Shown here one piece after another: positions 10,849 to 20,022 of a DNA stretch of 64,000 bases. The DNA comes from GCA-003244245 sp050699435. Its GTDB lineage: Bacteria > Actinomycetota > Actinomycetes > Mycobacteriales > Pseudonocardiaceae. The stretch is taken from positions 127,218 through 191,217 of the forward strand of contig JBOHGM010000001.1 in the NCBI GenBank assembly GCA_050699435.1, written 5' to 3'. Made by a program: the position numbers and the translations under genes. Under the pieces are notes generated by a model. That model did not search any database, was not told the DNA's origin, and saw only the letters and a list, made by a program, of their open reading frames with translations. How positions within the stretch are numbered: position 1 is the first letter of the stretch; the number at the start of each line of letters is the position of its first letter.

Positions 10849-11239
10849 GAGCGTGTCGGGAAAGTGCTTATTGCCAGGGTTTGCGGCCGGGTGCGGGGGT
10901 TAGCCGGCGGGTCATGAGTCCGATCATTGCCCACTTGACCCAGGCTTCGGAATGCTCGGGAAGCCGTTCGTAGTCCCGTGCCAGCCGGCGGTGGGCGGTC
11001 AGCCAGGCCAGCGTGCGTTCCACCACCCAGCGTCGGGGCAACACAGCAAACCCGCGCTGCCCCTCGGGCTTGCGCACGATCTCCACGACAATGCGCAGCA
11101 CCCGTCGCACCCAGGCCACCAGCCGTCCGGCGTAGCCGCCGTCGGCGAAGACCAGCGCGAGGGAGGGCATCGCCATCCGCGCCCGGTCCAGCACCCGGGC
11201 ACCGCCGTCCCGGTCTTGCACCGACGCCGCGGTGACCAG
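10849..11239 (-). mobile_element. Remnant of a second IS5-family element (transposase 3' part)
   Basis: The minus strand encodes the C-terminal third of another IS5-type transposase: VTAASVQDRDGG, ADGGYAG, and WVVERTLAWLTAHRRLARDYE, ending at 10868. The terminal sequence GAGCGTGTCGGGAAAGTGC lies at 10849. The N-terminal part and the other end are missing. The fragment is joined in frame to the acyl-CoA dehydrogenase pseudogene at about 11240, where the sequence switches from one family to the other between two codons. Confidence 0.75.
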
Positions 11240-11896
11240 CCCCGACAGCCCGGCTGCATCCCAGGTGTCCACAACCGAGACCTGGGATATCGGCACCGCC
11301 GCGGCTAACAGCTTCGAGTCTGGCCACGGCCCACGTCGTGCCGATGGGTCGACCCCTCCGACAGCTACGACCCAGTCCACATCGGCCACTCCAGTGCCGA
11401 ACGGTCAGTGCCCACTGACCATAAGCCCTTGCGGCTTCGGTTGGACCAGGTTCCCGAACGGATGCTCCTGAAACGCAAACATGGGGAACGGCTCGCCCGG
11501 AGTGAACACGTCACCTGCGGCGGCTGTCGGCAGCATGGAGGCTACACGCGCGGTGCTGCCCGCCAACGCCCAGAATGACCAGCCTGTGGAGCCGTCAATC
11601 GCGCAGACTGCCTCGATAAGCTCCATCTCGGTGATCGGGTCTACCTGGTAGCCGCCGACCTCTTCCGGAACCAATGCGGCCAGAAGTCCCGACTCACGCA
11701 ACGCACGCATCGACTCCGGAACGAGCGACCGGCGGTCCTCACTCGCATCCGCGCCCGCTCGTAGCGTGTCGGCGATCGCGCTGACCCGGGCAAGAAGCAT
11801 ACTCCGATAGGGACTGCGTGCTGATCCACCGTCACGTGCTGCGGACAGTGACTCCGACGCGATCAGGCCGTCGGCAAAATGATTCTCTGCGGTCAT
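11240..11896 (-). pseudogene. Acyl-CoA dehydrogenase / HsaA-type flavin monooxygenase, broken
   Basis: N-terminal half of an acyl-CoA dehydrogenase-fold protein (PESMRALRESGLLAALVPEEVGG; GSTGWSFWALAGST). In the same frame a TGA at 11405-11407 stands where the family usually has Trp (VSGH-stop-PFGTGVADVDWVV). The frame then continues with recognisable dehydrogenase sequence (VSVVDTWDAAGLSG) until it runs into the IS remnant at about 11240. The gene therefore carries both a nonsense codon and loss of its 3' half. It can no longer make the flavin- and substrate-binding C-terminal domain. Confidence 0.8.
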
Positions 11897-11932
11897 CCAG
11901 CACCCTCCACGTCGTTCGCCGGGATATCTTCC

Positions 11933-12982
11933 TCAGGGGCGTTGGGGGCCGACGTGGGTGGCGTCGCGGACCGTGCCGATGTACTCCTCGACGAGGTCTT
12001 CCAACGTCACAGCGCCTTGCGCGCCCCCGTCGGCCCGGACGACGCGGCCCAGGTGGCTTCGCGACCGGCGCAGCAGGGCCAGCGCCTCGTCGAGCCTGGC
12101 GGTGGCGGGCACCTCGGGTAGCGGGCGGACGCTGCGCGGCGGTACCGGGGTGTCTGGGGCCTGGTCGAGCAGCTCCAGCACGTCCTTGACGTGCAGGTAG
12201 CCCACCAGCTCTCCGTTGGCACGGAGGGGGAATCGGGAGAAGCCGGTCTCGCGCACGGCACGTTCGATGTCACCGAGGGTGGGTCGGGCGGGCAGGGTCG
12301 TCAGCCCGGAGAGCGGGACCAGCACATCGGCGACGGTTCGCTCCACGGTGGCCAGTGTCTGGGTCAGCCTGCGGTGCTCCTGGCTGTCCAGCAGCCCCTC
12401 ACGGCTGGAGTCGGCGATCAGGTTGGCCAGCTCGTCGGGGCTGTAGCCACTCTCGAGCTCGTCCCGTGGCTGCACCCCGAACAGCCGCAGCACCTGGTTG
12501 GCGATCCAGTTCAGCACCGCGATCACTGGCCGCATCAGCCGCGCCCAGGCGACCAGTGGCGGCACCATCCACAGCGCGGTGCGCTCCGGCCCGGCGATCG
12601 CGATGTTCTTGGGTACCATCTCGCCGAGCAGGATGTGCAGCACCGTCACGATGCCCAGCGCGACGACGAACGAGACGCTGTGCAGTACCGGGACGGGCAC
12701 CCCGAGCGGGCTCAGCAGCCGTTCCAGCTGGTGGGCGACGGCGGGCTCGCCGAGCGCGCCCAGCCCCAGTGAGCAGATGGTGATCCCGAGCTGGGCCGCA
12801 GCCAACATTTGCGACAGGTTCTCGCTCGCCCGGAGCACTGTGCGGGCTCGCGTCGTGACCCGCTCGGCCATCCCTTCCAGCCGGTCCCGCCGAGCGCTGA
12901 TCAGGGAGAACTCGGCGCCGACGAAGAACGCGTTGCCGGCCAGCAGTAACGCGGCGAGCAGCAGGGCAGTGGTATCGCTCAC
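11933..12982 (-). CDS. CNNM/DUF21 transporter-like protein with CBS pair (HlyC/CorC family)
   Basis: Integral membrane protein of 349 aa. The N-terminal DUF21 domain has about four hydrophobic segments (LLLAALLLAGNAFFVGAEFS is the first), followed by a cytoplasmic CBS pair (about residues 210-335). Unlike its upstream neighbour it lacks the C-terminal CorC_HlyC domain. The start GTG 12982 overlaps the upstream stop (GTGA), so the two are translationally coupled and may work as a pair. Relatives are linked to magnesium or cobalt efflux; substrate here is inferred only. Confidence 0.85.
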   Translation of the reverse strand: MSDTTALLLAALLLAGNAFFVGAEFSLISARRDRLEGMAERVTTRARTVLRASENLSQMLAAAQLGITICSLGLGALGEPAVAHQLERLLSPLGVPVPVLHSVSFVVALGIVTVLHILLGEMVPKNIAIAGPERTALWMVPPLVAWARLMRPVIAVLNWIANQVLRLFGVQPRDELESGYSPDELANLIADSSREGLLDSQEHRRLTQTLATVERTVADVLVPLSGLTTLPARPTLGDIERAVRETGFSRFPLRANGELVGYLHVKDVLELLDQAPDTPVPPRSVRPLPEVPATARLDEALALLRRSRSHLGRVVRADGGAQGAVTLEDLVEEYIGTVRDATHVGPQRP

Positions 12983-14313
12983 GCGGACACCTCCTGGTCC
13001 GCGGGTGCGGTCCTGGTGAGCCTGAGCTCGGCGATGCGCAGACCCTCCATCCGCATCACGATCAACCGCCACCCGTCGACCTCGATCTCGTCGCCGACCT
13101 CGGGAATGCGGCCCAGCCTGGCCAGTACCAGCCCGGCCACCGTCTCGTAGTCACCCTCGGGCATCGTGAATCCGGTGGCCTCGGTCAGCTCGTCGGCGCG
13201 GAGCAGGCCGGAGATGTGCCAGGTCTGCTCACCGAGCTGCCGGACCTGGGGGACCTCCATCCGGTCGTGCTCGTCGCGGACGTCCCCGACGATCTCCTCG
13301 ACCAGGTCCTCAAGGGTGACGATGCCGGCGGTGCCGCCGTATTCATCGACCACGATCGCGATCTGCAGGCCAGCGGCACGCAACCGGTCGAGCAGCGCGT
13401 CGCCGTCCAGCGAGTCCGGCACGGTGGTCACCGGCATGGCCAGCGGCCCGACGGCGGTCTCGGCCCGCTTGTCCGCGGGTACCACGAAGGCCTGCTTGAC
13501 GTGCATCGCGCCGAGGATGTCGTCTAGGTCGGTGCCGTAAACCGGAAACCGGGAGAAGCCGGTCCGCCGAGCGGCGTCCACCAGGTCGAGCACGGTCTCC
13601 TCCGCCTGCAACGCCTCCACCTTGACCCGCGGGGTCATCAGCTCCTCGGCAGTGCGCTCGCCGAATCGCAGCGAGCGGTACAGCAGGGTCGCCGTGCCAG
13701 CGTCGAGGGTGCCCCGCTCGGCGCTGCTGCGGACCAGGGAGCCCAGCTCCTGCGGGGAGCGGGCGGAGCGCAGATCCTCGGCTGGTTCGATGCCGAGCCG
13801 CCGCAAGATCCAGTTCGCCGACTCGTTGAGCCCGTGGATCAACCACCGGAACATGGTGGCGAACCCATTGAGAATTCCCGCGACCTGCCGCGCGGTCTGC
13901 AACGGCCGCGCGATGGCCAGGTTCTTGGGCACGAGCTCGCCGAACACCATCGACAGCGCGGTGGCCAGTGTCAACGCGATCCCCACCGACACCCCGCCCG
14001 CGGCGCCCGGAGGCAGCCCGACGGCCTGCAGACCGGGCCGGATCAGGTCAGCGATGGCTGGCTGGGCGATGTATCCGGTGAGCAGGGTGGTGACCGTGAT
14101 GCCGACCTGCGCTCCGGACAGCTGGAAGGACAGCGTGTGGTGCGCTTGCTTGACCCGCTGCGCACGGCGGTCCCCGACCTGCTGCACGTGGGCATCGACC
14201 GTGCTTCGTTCTAGCGCCGTCAGGGCGAACTCGGCGGCGACGCAGACGAACGTGCCTGCGGTCAGCGCGATTATCCCGAGCAAGGCCAGGATGTTGAGGA
14301 CGATCTCCATCAC
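12979..14313 (-). CDS. CNNM/DUF21 - CBS - CorC_HlyC membrane protein
   Basis: Membrane protein of 444 aa with the full family layout: DUF21 membrane domain (first segment ILALLGIIALTAGTFVCVAA), CBS pair with RFPVYGTDLDDILGAMHVK and VVDEYGGTAGIVTLEDLVEE, and C-terminal CorC_HlyC domain (GDYETVAGLVLARLGRIPEVG). Start is GTG 14313 or the adjacent ATG 14310. It is the first gene of a two-gene operon with the shorter paralogue. Likely a divalent-cation exporter or regulator. Confidence 0.88.
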   Translation of the reverse strand: MMEIVLNILALLGIIALTAGTFVCVAAEFALTALERSTVDAHVQQVGDRRAQRVKQAHHTLSFQLSGAQVGITVTTLLTGYIAQPAIADLIRPGLQAVGLPPGAAGGVSVGIALTLATALSMVFGELVPKNLAIARPLQTARQVAGILNGFATMFRWLIHGLNESANWILRRLGIEPAEDLRSARSPQELGSLVRSSAERGTLDAGTATLLYRSLRFGERTAEELMTPRVKVEALQAEETVLDLVDAARRTGFSRFPVYGTDLDDILGAMHVKQAFVVPADKRAETAVGPLAMPVTTVPDSLDGDALLDRLRAAGLQIAIVVDEYGGTAGIVTLEDLVEEIVGDVRDEHDRMEVPQVRQLGEQTWHISGLLRADELTEATGFTMPEGDYETVAGLVLARLGRIPEVGDEIEVDGWRLIVMRMEGLRIAELRLTRTAPADQEVSA

Positions 14314-14573
14314 GCGATGCCGAGGGGCGACGGGTCAGGATAGCCGGGCGGGCAGCCCGGCCCGGTACTACAGCCAGGCGTCGATGCGGATGGCACCGAG
14401 TTCGTCACTCCTCAAGGGCGTGGGATCTGCGCTCGATTTTACGGGCGCCTGCCACCCTGTCGACCTGACTTCCACCATCGAGCATTGCAGGGCACGGAGA
14501 GTACTACTGCGGTGTCCGATCAGGCGGATTGGCTGCTGCGTCGGGGGACGTGTCTGCCGAGCAGTAGCGGCGG

Positions 14574-16013
14574 TCACCAGCCGGTGGGCAGCGGGCGGCC
14601 CTCCGCGAACCCGGCGGCCGACTGGACCCCGATCACGGCGCGCTCGTGCAGCTCCGGCAGTGCGCGGGCCCCGGCGTAGGTGCAGGCGCTGCGCACCCCG
14701 GCGCAGATGTGGTCGATCAGGTCCTCCACTCCGGGCCGGTCCGGGTCGAGGTACATCCGTGAGGTCGAGATACCTTCCTCGAACAGTGCCTTGCGGGCCC
14801 GGTCGAAGGTGTCGTCGTGGCTGGTGCGGGCAGCGACGGCGCGCTTGGAGGCCATCCCGTAGGACTCCTTATAGGGGTGGCCTGCCTCATCGCGGAGCAG
14901 GTCACCCGGGGACTCGTAGGTACCGGCGAACCACGAGCCGATCATCACGTTCGCCGCCCCGGCGGCCAGCGCCAGCGCCACGTCCCGTGGATGGCGCACC
15001 CCGCCGTCGGCCCAGACGTGCCCGCCGGCGGCCCTGGCCGCGGTGGCACACTCGGCCACCGCGGAGAACTGCGGCCTGCCGGCCCCGGTGAGCATCCGGG
15101 TGGTACACATCGCGCCCGGTCCCACCCCCACCTTGACCACATCGGCACCGGCCTCCAGCAGGTCCCGGGTGCCCTGAGCGGACACCACGTTGCCTGCCAC
15201 CACCGGCACGGCCGGCTGGCGCGCTCGAACCGCTCGTAGTGCGTCGAGCATCTTGCGCTGGTGGCCATGCGCGGTGTCGAGCACCAGCACGTCGACTCCG
15301 GCGGCGAGCAGCGCCTCGGCCTTGGACCCGATGTCCGCGTTCACCCCGACGGCGGCGGCCACCCGCAGCCGCCCTTCAGCGTCCACCGCGGGGGTGTACA
15401 GCTCGGCGCGCAGGGCACCCGTGCTGGTCAGCACCCCTACCAGTCTGCCCTCGGCGTCCACCGCGAGCGCCAGTTCCTGACGGCGGTGGTGCAACTGTTC
15501 GAAGATCTTGCGCGGCTCGGTGTCGGCGGGCACGACCACCAGGTCGGTCTGCGCCACGTCGGCCAGCCGGGCGAAGCGGTCGACTCCGGTCAGCTCAGAC
15601 TCGGTGACCAACCCCATCGGGCGGCGCTCACCGTCGAGCACTACCACGGCCCGGTGTGCACGCTTCGGCAGCAGGTTGACCGCGTCGGCAACAGCGTCCT
15701 GCGGACCCAGCGTGAGTGCGGTGTCCAGGACCAGATGCCGCGACTTCACCCACGCCGTGGTCTCCGCGACCGCCGCCGGGTCCACGTCCTGGGGCAGCAC
15801 CACGAGACCACCCCTGCGGGCTACCGTCTCCGCCATCCGGCGCCCCGCCACCGCGGTCATGTTGGCCACCACGAGCGGGATCGTGGTGCCCGAGCCGTCC
15901 AACGCGGACAGATCGACATCGAACCGGGATGCCACGTCGGAGCACGAAGGCATCAGGAAGACGTCGTCGTAGGTGAGATCGTGGCCGGGTCTGCGGCCCT
16001 CGAGGAAACGCAC
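14574..16013 (-). CDS. guaB1: GuaB1-type IMPDH-family protein, probable GMP reductase
   Basis: A (beta/alpha)8 nucleotide enzyme of 479 aa with an inserted CBS pair at about 90-205. The catalytic-cysteine loop GVGPGAMCTTRMLTG and the Gly-rich loop are intact. The protein matches actinobacterial GuaB1, whose mycobacterial member was shown to reduce GMP to IMP with NADPH. The start GTG 16013 (VRFLEGRRPG) was chosen because GuaB1 proteins begin this way and because the upstream bases belong to the ku remnant. Role: purine salvage. Confidence 0.9.
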   Translation of the reverse strand: MRFLEGRRPGHDLTYDDVFLMPSCSDVASRFDVDLSALDGSGTTIPLVVANMTAVAGRRMAETVARRGGLVVLPQDVDPAAVAETTAWVKSRHLVLDTALTLGPQDAVADAVNLLPKRAHRAVVVLDGERRPMGLVTESELTGVDRFARLADVAQTDLVVVPADTEPRKIFEQLHHRRQELALAVDAEGRLVGVLTSTGALRAELYTPAVDAEGRLRVAAAVGVNADIGSKAEALLAAGVDVLVLDTAHGHQRKMLDALRAVRARQPAVPVVAGNVVSAQGTRDLLEAGADVVKVGVGPGAMCTTRMLTGAGRPQFSAVAECATAARAAGGHVWADGGVRHPRDVALALAAGAANVMIGSWFAGTYESPGDLLRDEAGHPYKESYGMASKRAVAARTSHDDTFDRARKALFEEGISTSRMYLDPDRPGVEDLIDHICAGVRSACTYAGARALPELHERAVIGVQSAAGFAEGRPLPTGW

Positions 16014-16058
16014 GCAGACGAACGCTACCCGCCCCACCCCCGAATCCGCTGAACGCGC

Positions 16059-16515
16059 TCAGGCCGAGCGGTCCGCCTTGGCCCGCTCGACGCGCGACCC
16101 GGCCGATGGCGATCCGGTCGGTGTCCCGCAGCGCTTCTCGCAGCAGCACGTAGGGCTTGACGGCCTTGGCGTCGGGTTCGACGTAGTAGGACCGTCCGAA
16201 GAGCACCGGGTCGAGCTGCTCCGAGGGCACGAACTGCACGACGTCGATCTCATGACCGGTCGGCACGGCCAGCGCGTCCAGCTCCTCCTTGGTGACGGTG
16301 ACGACGGTGCCGTCCGGCTGCTCGATCGCCCGGTCGATCTCGTCGTAAGGCACTTCCTGACCGCACACCTCGCAGACCCGCTTGTACCGAATCCGGCCAC
16401 CGTCAGCGCCGTGCACCTGATGGAACCGGATGTCGTGCTCCTGGGTGGCGGCGTAGAGCCGCACCGGGATGGTGACCATCCCGAACGCCACTGATCCCTT
16501 CCACACCGCGCGCAT
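16059..16515 (-). pseudogene. ku: DNA end-binding protein Ku, internally deleted
   Basis: Begins as a normal Ku (MRAVWKGSVAFGMVTIPVRL) and keeps about 140 N-terminal residues through YVLLREALRDTDRIAIGR. Family members are about 270-320 aa. In the adjoining frame the next codons read VERAKADRSA and stop at 16059, which looks like a Ku C-terminus. The simplest reading is a deletion of the middle ~130 residues that also shifted frame. The original frame runs on into guaB1 antigenically unrelated sequence. The central DNA-encircling barrel is lost, and no ligD is visible nearby, so NHEJ from this copy is presumably inactive. Confidence 0.8.
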
Positions 16516-16568
16516 GGCCGCCACTCCTCTCTCTCCCGATGAAACGCCACCCACCAGTCTCGCGCCAC

Positions 16569-17687
16569 TCACACAGCCTCGACGGCGTAGCTGAAGTGCT
16601 GTTTGTGCACGGTCCACCGGCCTGGGCACGGCTCGGCGCCGACCGGTCGCGCGGTCAGGCGCAGCGACAGCGGGCGGAGCGGATCACCGCTGGCAAGCTG
16701 CACGTGAAGCAGTTGCACCGCCCCCGGATCCCCATAACCGGCCACCCGGCCGCCGTCGATTAACGCGACTCCGCCGCCCGCCGGGTCGTGCAGGCCGGGC
16801 TGAACGACCAGTCGGGGGGACTGCCGCAGCACGGCCAGCGGATGCGGTTGCTCGAGCGCGAGCCGGGTGGCCCACCCTTCGGGCGGTGCGCCGAGCGGGC
16901 CTGCGTCGACCGGCGGGGTGGCCAGCACGGATCGCAGCTCCTGTGCCTGCTCCTCGTCCGCCCAGTCGGCCAGCACGGTGCCGACGCCGTTCACCAGGAA
17001 GGTACCGGACAGAGCAGCGTGCGGTCCGCGCAACCGCACGAACCCGCACGCGCGCGCCGAGAGGCTGACCAGCTCATCGCCGCGCCGCCGAAAGGCCACC
17101 GACAGCTCGACCGTGGGTCGCAACATGATCGGCACGACCAGCAGCCCGTCCTCGGTGAGCTGCTCCAGCCAGTGCGGAGACAGATCATCGACTCCCACCG
17201 TGACGTGCACCCGGTCGAAGGGCGCCTCGTCCGGTGCGCCCGACCAGCCGTCCCCGGATCGCACCGTAACCTCAGGCCAGCGCTCGGCGAGCCGGTGCGC
17301 TGCGGCCTCGGCCAGCGCCGCGTCCAGTTCTACAGTGATCACCCGGCCCGACGGCCGGACCATCTCGGCGAGCAACGCGGCGGTGTAGCCGCTGGCGGTG
17401 CCGACCTCCAGTACCCGTTGACCCGGTCCGGCGTGCAACTGCTCAAGCATCAATGCGACCATGCTTGGCTGGCTGATGGTGCTGGTTGGCCTGCCGCCGA
17501 GGTCCGCGGTCAGCACCAGGGCATGGTCGGCGTATGCCTCGTCCGGCGAGGTGCCCTCCGGAACGAACTGGGAGCGGGGCACCGCTGTGAAGGTGGCGAT
17601 CACCGGGGCCGAGCGCAACGTCCCATTCGCCCGCAAGGCCGACACCAGCCGCTGACGGCGCACGCGGTCGCTGACAGGCGCCATCAT
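16569..17687 (-). CDS. PIMT-like SAM-dependent methyltransferase
   Basis: Methyltransferase of 372 aa in the protein-L-isoaspartate O-methyltransferase superfamily. The N-terminal half has VPRSQFVPEG, the SISQPSMV-like segment (STISQPSMVALMLEQL) and SAM motif I VLEVGTASGYTAALLAEM. The ~160-residue C-terminal extension exceeds classical PIMT (about 210 aa) and resembles larger actinobacterial PIMT-like enzymes, some of which modify peptides. Start ATG 17687 has GGAG 9 bp upstream. Substrate is unknown. Confidence 0.8.
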   Translation of the reverse strand: MMAPVSDRVRRQRLVSALRANGTLRSAPVIATFTAVPRSQFVPEGTSPDEAYADHALVLTADLGGRPTSTISQPSMVALMLEQLHAGPGQRVLEVGTASGYTAALLAEMVRPSGRVITVELDAALAEAAAHRLAERWPEVTVRSGDGWSGAPDEAPFDRVHVTVGVDDLSPHWLEQLTEDGLLVVPIMLRPTVELSVAFRRRGDELVSLSARACGFVRLRGPHAALSGTFLVNGVGTVLADWADEEQAQELRSVLATPPVDAGPLGAPPEGWATRLALEQPHPLAVLRQSPRLVVQPGLHDPAGGGVALIDGGRVAGYGDPGAVQLLHVQLASGDPLRPLSLRLTARPVGAEPCPGRWTVHKQHFSYAVEAV

Positions 17688-17838
17688 CCCATCGTGCTCC
17701 CTGGGCGCGGCTGGCGCATCATCGGTCGCGGGGCCGGTTCGTGGCCGACTAGCTTCGGGCCGACGTGAATGCAGGCACAGGCCAGGCCCCCGGCGTGTTC
17801 GCCGTGATGTTGCTGGTAGTGCAGGCGAGGAGCCGCTG

Positions 17839-18741
17839 ATGATACCTCGGGGGCTGTTCGTCGGCTTGACCACCCTCGATCTGGTCCAGCGGGTGCACCG
17901 GCAGCCTGGGCTGAACGAGAAAATTGTCGCCCTGCGCTCGGACATCGCCGCTGGGGGACCGGCGGCGACCGCAGCCGTCGCATTCCGTGCCCTCGGCGGG
18001 CGCAGCGTGCTGCTCTCCGCGCTCGGGCCCGGCCCGATCGGCCGGCTGGCAGCGGGGGAGTTGGCCTCGTGTGGGGTGCAGGTCGTGGACGGGTGGGCGG
18101 CCGGTGCCGACGTCAGCATCTCGGCGATCACCGTGCTGGAAGGCACCGGCGAGCGATCCGTGGTCTCCCGCAATGCCGAAGACGTGACCTCCACTGTGCC
18201 TGCCGAGTTGGCGGCGCTGGCGCACGACGCGGACGTGGTGCTGATCGACGGGCATCATCCCGATCTGGCGTCGGCCGCCGCGCGGGCCGGGTGGCAGGCC
18301 GGGGTTCCGGTCGTGCTGGACTGCGGCAGCGCCAAACCGGTGTACGCCGACCTCACGCCCTTCGCCGACGCCGCGGTGTGCTCGGCCGGCTTCACCACCG
18401 GAGGCCGTGGGAGTTTCGAGGAGGTCTCCGCTGCACTGCTGGATGCGGGCACCCGCCTGGTGGCGGTCACCGACGGCGGTGCACCGGTGCGCTGGCGGAC
18501 CCGGGAGGCCGCAGGCGCTGTGCAGGTCCCGGCGGTGGACGTCCAGGACACCCTGGGGGCAGGCGACGTGCTGCACGGCGCGGTCGCTTTCGCTCACGCG
18601 CGAGGGGTGGCCGATCCGGCGCGGATCGTGAGCTTCGGCGTCGCGGTGGCCTCGCTGCGGGTGCAGCGAATCGGCCCGCGGGCCTGGCTGACCGATTCCC
18701 GGTTGCCTGGGTTGGTGGAGGCGCCGCACCTCGACCTCTGA
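17839..18741 (+). CDS. PfkB-family carbohydrate kinase
   Basis: Sugar or nucleoside kinase of the ribokinase fold, 300 aa. The C-terminal PfkB signature DTLGAGDVLHGAVAFA carries the catalytic Asp, and the N-terminal Gly-rich substrate motif AAGGPAATAAVAFRALGG is present. Start ATG 17839 follows GAGGAG. It is divergent from the methyltransferase and has no sugar transporter beside it, so the substrate cannot be assigned. Confidence 0.88.
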   Translation: MIPRGLFVGLTTLDLVQRVHRQPGLNEKIVALRSDIAAGGPAATAAVAFRALGGRSVLLSALGPGPIGRLAAGELASCGVQVVDGWAAGADVSISAITVLEGTGERSVVSRNAEDVTSTVPAELAALAHDADVVLIDGHHPDLASAAARAGWQAGVPVVLDCGSAKPVYADLTPFADAAVCSAGFTTGGRGSFEEVSAALLDAGTRLVAVTDGGAPVRWRTREAAGAVQVPAVDVQDTLGAGDVLHGAVAFAHARGVADPARIVSFGVAVASLRVQRIGPRAWLTDSRLPGLVEAPHLDL

Positions 18742-18765
18742 GGGTCGTCATGGCAGCCCGGTGGG

Positions 18766-19330
18766 TCAGGTCGGCTGGGTGAACCGGGCCTGGGCGCGGG
18801 CGTGCAGGAGTGCGCGGATGAAATCGGTCGGGTTGTCTACGGTGATCCACAGAGTGGTCAGCGCGGTGTCACTGGGCCAGCCATCGACGTCGGGTCGCTG
18901 ACCGAGTTGCAGGGTCAAAGTCACGTTGATATCCCCGTACGCCATGGTCGCCGCGCGACCTGACTCGTCGATCTTGAACCCGGAGCGGCCGGAACTGGGC
19001 CGGGTAACCAGTCGGGCATCCTTGAGCGCTGCGTAAGGCACCAGCACCTCGGTGAGGATGCCGTCCCTTAACCGCAACTCGTGGGCGGTGATCAGGTGGG
19101 GGCGGGTTGCGAGAGACGCGTGGAAGCCAACCAGCCAGGCAAGCCCGTACAGGTGGGCGACCAGTGCGACCCACGGCTAGGCGGTGTGGGGAACGACGAT
19201 GGCCAGGAAAACTTCGACGGCCGCTCCCTCGACGAAGACCAGCGTGAACATCGTCCAGGTGAGGGTGCGCAATCCACGGTGGTAACTGAATGCCGTGGGT
19301 GCTCGGCCCTCATGGCGTCCGGTCAGCCAC
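18766..19330 (-). pseudogene. Membrane protein pseudogene with in-frame amber codon
   Basis: One continuous minus-strand frame encodes a membrane-anchored protein of unknown function: two hydrophobic stretches (TMFTLVFVEGAAVEVFLAIV and WVALVAHLYGLAWLVGF), then a soluble domain beginning LRLRDGILTEVLVPYAALKDA and ending at 18766. A TAG at 19177-19179 interrupts the frame between the hydrophobic segments, where TGG would give a natural TAWPW sequence. The N-terminus near 19330 is also unclear. The 103-aa ORF after the stop can start at TTG 19077 but would lack the membrane anchor. Confidence 0.6.
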
Positions 19331-19367
19331 CGCGCCAGGCGGGCCCAGAATACACCTGGTATCTGAC

Positions 19368-19381
19368 ATAATGTGCATTAT
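19368..19381. promoter_or_regulatory. AT-rich inverted repeat ATAATG-TG-CATTAT
   Basis: Perfect 6-bp arms around 2 bp, in an AT-rich pocket between the membrane-protein pseudogene and the next minus-strand gene. Composition and position fit a promoter or operator of the pseudogene. No further support. Confidence 0.3.
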
Positions 19382-19414
19382 CGGATCGGCGGTGGTCGTT
19401 GGCCCCGGTGCCGG

Positions 19415-19867
19415 TCACCGGGCCCGCTTCCTTGCGGTGTGCCCGGTGATCGGGACGACCTGGGTGGTGCTCGGTGGCGTAGGCGGATGCTCCGGGGGTG
19501 GCGCGCCGCCGGCGGTGGAGAACGAGGGGTCCAGCTGCTTGACGGCCTCGAGGTCCTGCGGGGTGAGGTTGTGGCTCTTAAACCAGGTGGCCTGCTCGAG
19601 GAACCCCTGGCGCCGACGGTACGCGGTGCGTTCCTTCCGGCGCTCGCAGGCGGTCGTGGTGAGCTCCTCGATGGCCTTGGCGATCGCCTTGATCACCGAG
19701 TCGAGGCCGAGCGTGTCGCGGCGGGCGAGGGTGACTAGCACGATGATCAAACCGCTGATCGCCATGGCCCACGGGACGTGTGGGCCGAACGCGGCCGCTA
19801 TGGCGTCGGCGGCCGTGGACACGGCTCGCGTCCATCCGGGCGGGGTATGTCGGACAACATGGCTCAC
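19415..19867 (-). CDS. Hypothetical single-pass membrane protein, 150 aa
   Basis: Not recognised. One clear membrane helix (WAMAISGLIIVLVTLARR, residues about 33-50) is followed by a charged helix (VIKAIAKAIEELTTTACERRKERT) and a Pro/Thr-rich, basic C-terminal tail. Start GTG 19867 has AAGGGA upstream. It is divergent from the large XRE-phosphoesterase-NACHT gene, with about 155 bp between, and could share its control region. Confidence 0.55.
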   Translation of the reverse strand: MSHVVRHTPPGWTRAVSTAADAIAAAFGPHVPWAMAISGLIIVLVTLARRDTLGLDSVIKAIAKAIEELTTTACERRKERTAYRRRQGFLEQATWFKSHNLTPQDLEAVKQLDPSFSTAGGAPPPEHPPTPPSTTQVVPITGHTARKRAR

Positions 19868-20022
19868 CGTCCCTTGCGGGTGGTTGGGATGTGGCGCGCT
19901 GAGCCGAATCTACGCTGAATCGGAGCACACAAGGCTGTAGACTGTTCCTATACAGAGCAGCATACCAGCGGGGAGCGGCGACTGCTCCTTGTCGGAACTA
20001 GCGGAGTGCGTGAGGAGTCGAC

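Noticed and set aside
11405..11407. TGA read as selenocysteine in the dehydrogenase
   Set aside because: The position corresponds to Trp, not Cys, no SECIS-like element is evident, and the gene is truncated anyway.
15628..16058. Continuation of the Ku frame to 15628 as a chimeric protein
   Set aside because: This stretch overlaps guaB1 in another frame and has no Ku similarity.
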